NCBI GenBank assembly: GCA_964433905.1
Contig: CAYSSM010000033.1
Coordinates: forward strand, 1-5,269
Length of the DNA: 5,269 nt
DNA from: CAYSSM01 sp964433905
GTDB lineage: Bacteria; Patescibacteriota; UBA1384; UBA12157; JAENIV01
Direction of reading: 5' to 3'
Shown: one piece after another, positions 4,412 through 5,269 of the stretch
How positions within the stretch are numbered: position 1 is the stretch's first letter
Layout: each line of letters opens with the position of its first letter
Translations under genes and position numbers: made by a program
The notes under the pieces: generated by a model
Seen by the model: only the letters and a program-made list of their open reading frames with translations
The model's database searches: none
What the model was told of the DNA's origin: nothing

Positions 4412-5071
4412 ATGAAAATTTATATTAGAATGATCTCCCGTAGGTTTAAAAATCTAAGGGAAGAAAAGAACCTGACTCAAGAAGAACTTGCCCACGAGCT
4501 GGGAGTATCGCGTCAGTCGATAATCTCGGTTGAAAAGGGCAAATGCATTCCTTCTCTTCCCTTAGTCCTGCGCATGGCCGAGATGTTTGACCGATCTTTT
4601 GGAGATTTATTTTTTCAAAAAAATCCACAGAAAGGAGGTGATAAAATGCCCAGAGATTTAATGCCCTGGTCTCCTTTTAACGATCTTGATCGTTTTTTTG
4701 ACGATGAAGAAAGCCAAAGACGAAGAATGGTTACTTTAGCTACCCCGCCTATTAATGTTAAACAAATTGAAGATTCTGTAATTTTAACGGCCGACATTCC
4801 GGGAGTAACTGAAAATGACATCGACATCGAAATTGGTGACAGTTTTGTTGATATAAGCGGTGAAAGAAAAGAAGAGAAAGAAGAAAAAGAAGAAGGTTAT
4901 TTCCGCCGCGAGGTAAGTTACGGTTCATTTCAAAGACGGATTCCCCTGCCAACAGAAATAGTTGCCGATAAATCGGAAGCAACAATTAAGGAAGGCCAGC
5001 TTACAATTGTTATGCCTAAACTTAAGCCGTCGAAGCCAAAAGTAACAAAAGTTAAAGTCAAAAAAATTTAA
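4412..5071 (+). CDS. XRE-family HTH repressor fused to Hsp20/alpha-crystallin small heat-shock protein
   Basis: A continuous 219-residue frame with two full domains. Residues 7-68 are a COG1476-like Cro/XRE DNA-binding domain: RRFKNLREEKNLTQEELAHE, then recognition helix SRQSIISVEKG (33-43), then IPSLPLVLRMAEMFDRSFGDLF. After a short linker, Met79 begins a complete Hsp20: WSPFNDLDRFF (86-96), alpha-crystallin domain about 112-203 with DIPGVTENDIDIEI, the E/K-rich loop GERKEEKEEKEEGYF and the GQLTIVMPK strand (195-203), and a basic tail ending VKVKKI that may serve as the I-x-I-like assembly motif. Hsp20 holds unfolding proteins in soluble oligomers. A near-perfect Shine-Dalgarno in the linker suggests that free Hsp20 (141 residues) is also made. 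ATG 4412 has GGAG six bases upstream; ATG 4430 (Met7) matches the family's usual start but has none. A lost stop between two former genes, or an assembly error, is possible. Confidence 0.9.
   Translation: MKIYIRMISRRFKNLREEKNLTQEELAHELGVSRQSIISVEKGKCIPSLPLVLRMAEMFDRSFGDLFFQKNPQKGGDKMPRDLMPWSPFNDLDRFFDDEESQRRRMVTLATPPINVKQIEDSVILTADIPGVTENDIDIEIGDSFVDISGERKEEKEEKEEGYFRREVSYGSFQRRIPLPTEIVADKSEATIKEGQLTIVMPKLKPSKPKVTKVKVKKI
4631..4648 (+). promoter_or_regulatory. Internal Shine-Dalgarno and ATG for separate Hsp20
   Basis: AAAGGAGGTGAT (4631-4642) matches the full anti-Shine-Dalgarno complement and is placed 7 bases (from GGAGG) before the in-frame ATG at 4646, which is Met79 of the fusion. The MPRDLMPWSPF that follows is a normal Hsp20 N-terminus. 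It is by far the best ribosome-binding site in the window. AAAGGAGG could pair with TCTCCTTT at 4670-4677. Confidence 0.85.
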
Positions 5072-5269
5072 GTGGATCTTAATGTGGCAGATAGTTTTTG
5101 AGGATTAGGTTGTCATCCTGAACCGAAAGTGAAAGATCTCTCAGCTTGTCTGAGATGCCGCATTCGCGACAGATTCTTCACGGAGTTTATACTGAACGAA
5201 GTGAATGTGTTCAGAATGACATAATTTCTTTGCTTATATCACAACAAAGAACTAATCGGAAGGGGTTCA
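5072..5269. other. Non-coding tail after hsp20
   Basis: No gene is recognisable here. It begins with a weak TTAAG/CTTAA stem over the hsp20 stop codon with no good U-tract, then contains the 5111-5221 repeat. A 7-bp inverted repeat follows (TTCTTTG 5226-5232 with CAAAGAA 5245-5251) without a T-run, so no convincing terminator for hsp20 is seen. Confidence 0.7.
5111..5221. repeat. Imperfect palindromic dispersed-type repeat, 111 bp
   Basis: The ends TGTCATCCTGAAC (5111-5123) and GTTCAGAATGACA (5209-5221) are inverted copies with one mismatch. Inside are CTCAG/CTGAG (5139-5143 with 5149-5153, plus further A/T pairs), AGATTCTTCAC and a second CTGAACGAAGTGAA. This TCATCCTGAAC-GAAGTGAA vocabulary is typical of repeats scattered through many bacterial genomes. 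It carries no frame or transposase and is probably a non-autonomous or RNA-folding repeat. Confidence 0.75.

Noticed and set aside
41..5071. Alternative genetic code (UGA as Gly, as in some CPR lineages)
   Set aside because: UGA closes thyA at the expected C-terminus, and none of the recognisable proteins needs UGA to be read through.
5067..5100. Possible terminator after hsp20 (TTAAG/CTTAA stem, then a short T-run)
   Set aside because: The stem is only 5 bp, AT-rich and far from the T-run; too weak to call.
1..5269. CRISPR array, insertion sequence, phage att site or tRNA genes
   Set aside because: No regularly spaced repeats, no transposase frame, and no tRNA cloverleaf other than the tRNA-like ends of tmRNA were found on either strand.

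Overview
The window looks like a piece of an AT-rich genome with compact gene packing and the standard bacterial code (TGA is used as a stop in thyA, TGG for Trp). A run of exactly 100 N marks a scaffold gap, so this is probably a draft or metagenome assembly. The gene style suggests a candidate-phyla (Patescibacteria/CPR-like) bacterium: a minimal dTMP operon, very short or absent 5' leaders, a short SmpB and a membrane-anchored small methyltransferase. That placement is inference; no marker gene here settles it.

Left part (1-2058, minus strand): a tightly packed operon for thymidylate, transcribed right to left as dCMP deaminase (comEB), a dCTP deaminase/dUTPase-fold protein, thymidylate synthase (thyA) and the first 14 codons of dihydrofolate reductase (folA), which runs off the window. 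Joins are TAA-ATG abutting, TAATG and TTGA overlaps. The logic is complete: dCMP/dCTP/dUTP to dUMP, dUMP to dTMP, and DHFR to regenerate the folate used by ThyA.

Middle (2059-3973): a 66-bp divergent promoter region drives comEB leftward and smpB rightward, and both transcripts would be almost leaderless. smpB ends one base before the N gap (2542-2641). On the other side of the gap, on the minus strand, is the N-terminal part of a membrane-anchored SAM methyltransferase. It is preceded in the same direction by a secreted or anchored CHAP-domain cell-wall hydrolase with its own strong promoter.

Right part (3940-5269): the tmRNA gene ssrA (minus, 3974-4322) with a clear promoter and an intrinsic terminator, so both halves of the trans-translation ribosome-rescue system (ssrA and smpB) lie within about 2.2 kb. 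Divergent from ssrA is one continuous ORF joining an XRE/Cro-type HTH repressor domain to a complete Hsp20 (alpha-crystallin) chaperone. A near-perfect Shine-Dalgarno and ATG sit inside the linker, so the locus can plausibly make both a repressor-chaperone fusion and free Hsp20. Two perfect inverted repeats lie on its promoter, in the same 89-bp region that carries the ssrA promoter. This arrangement is the most striking thing in the window: a candidate self-regulated proteostasis module next to ribosome rescue. The last 200 bases have no gene but contain a dispersed-type imperfect palindromic repeat; a similar motif appears inside the tmRNA gene.
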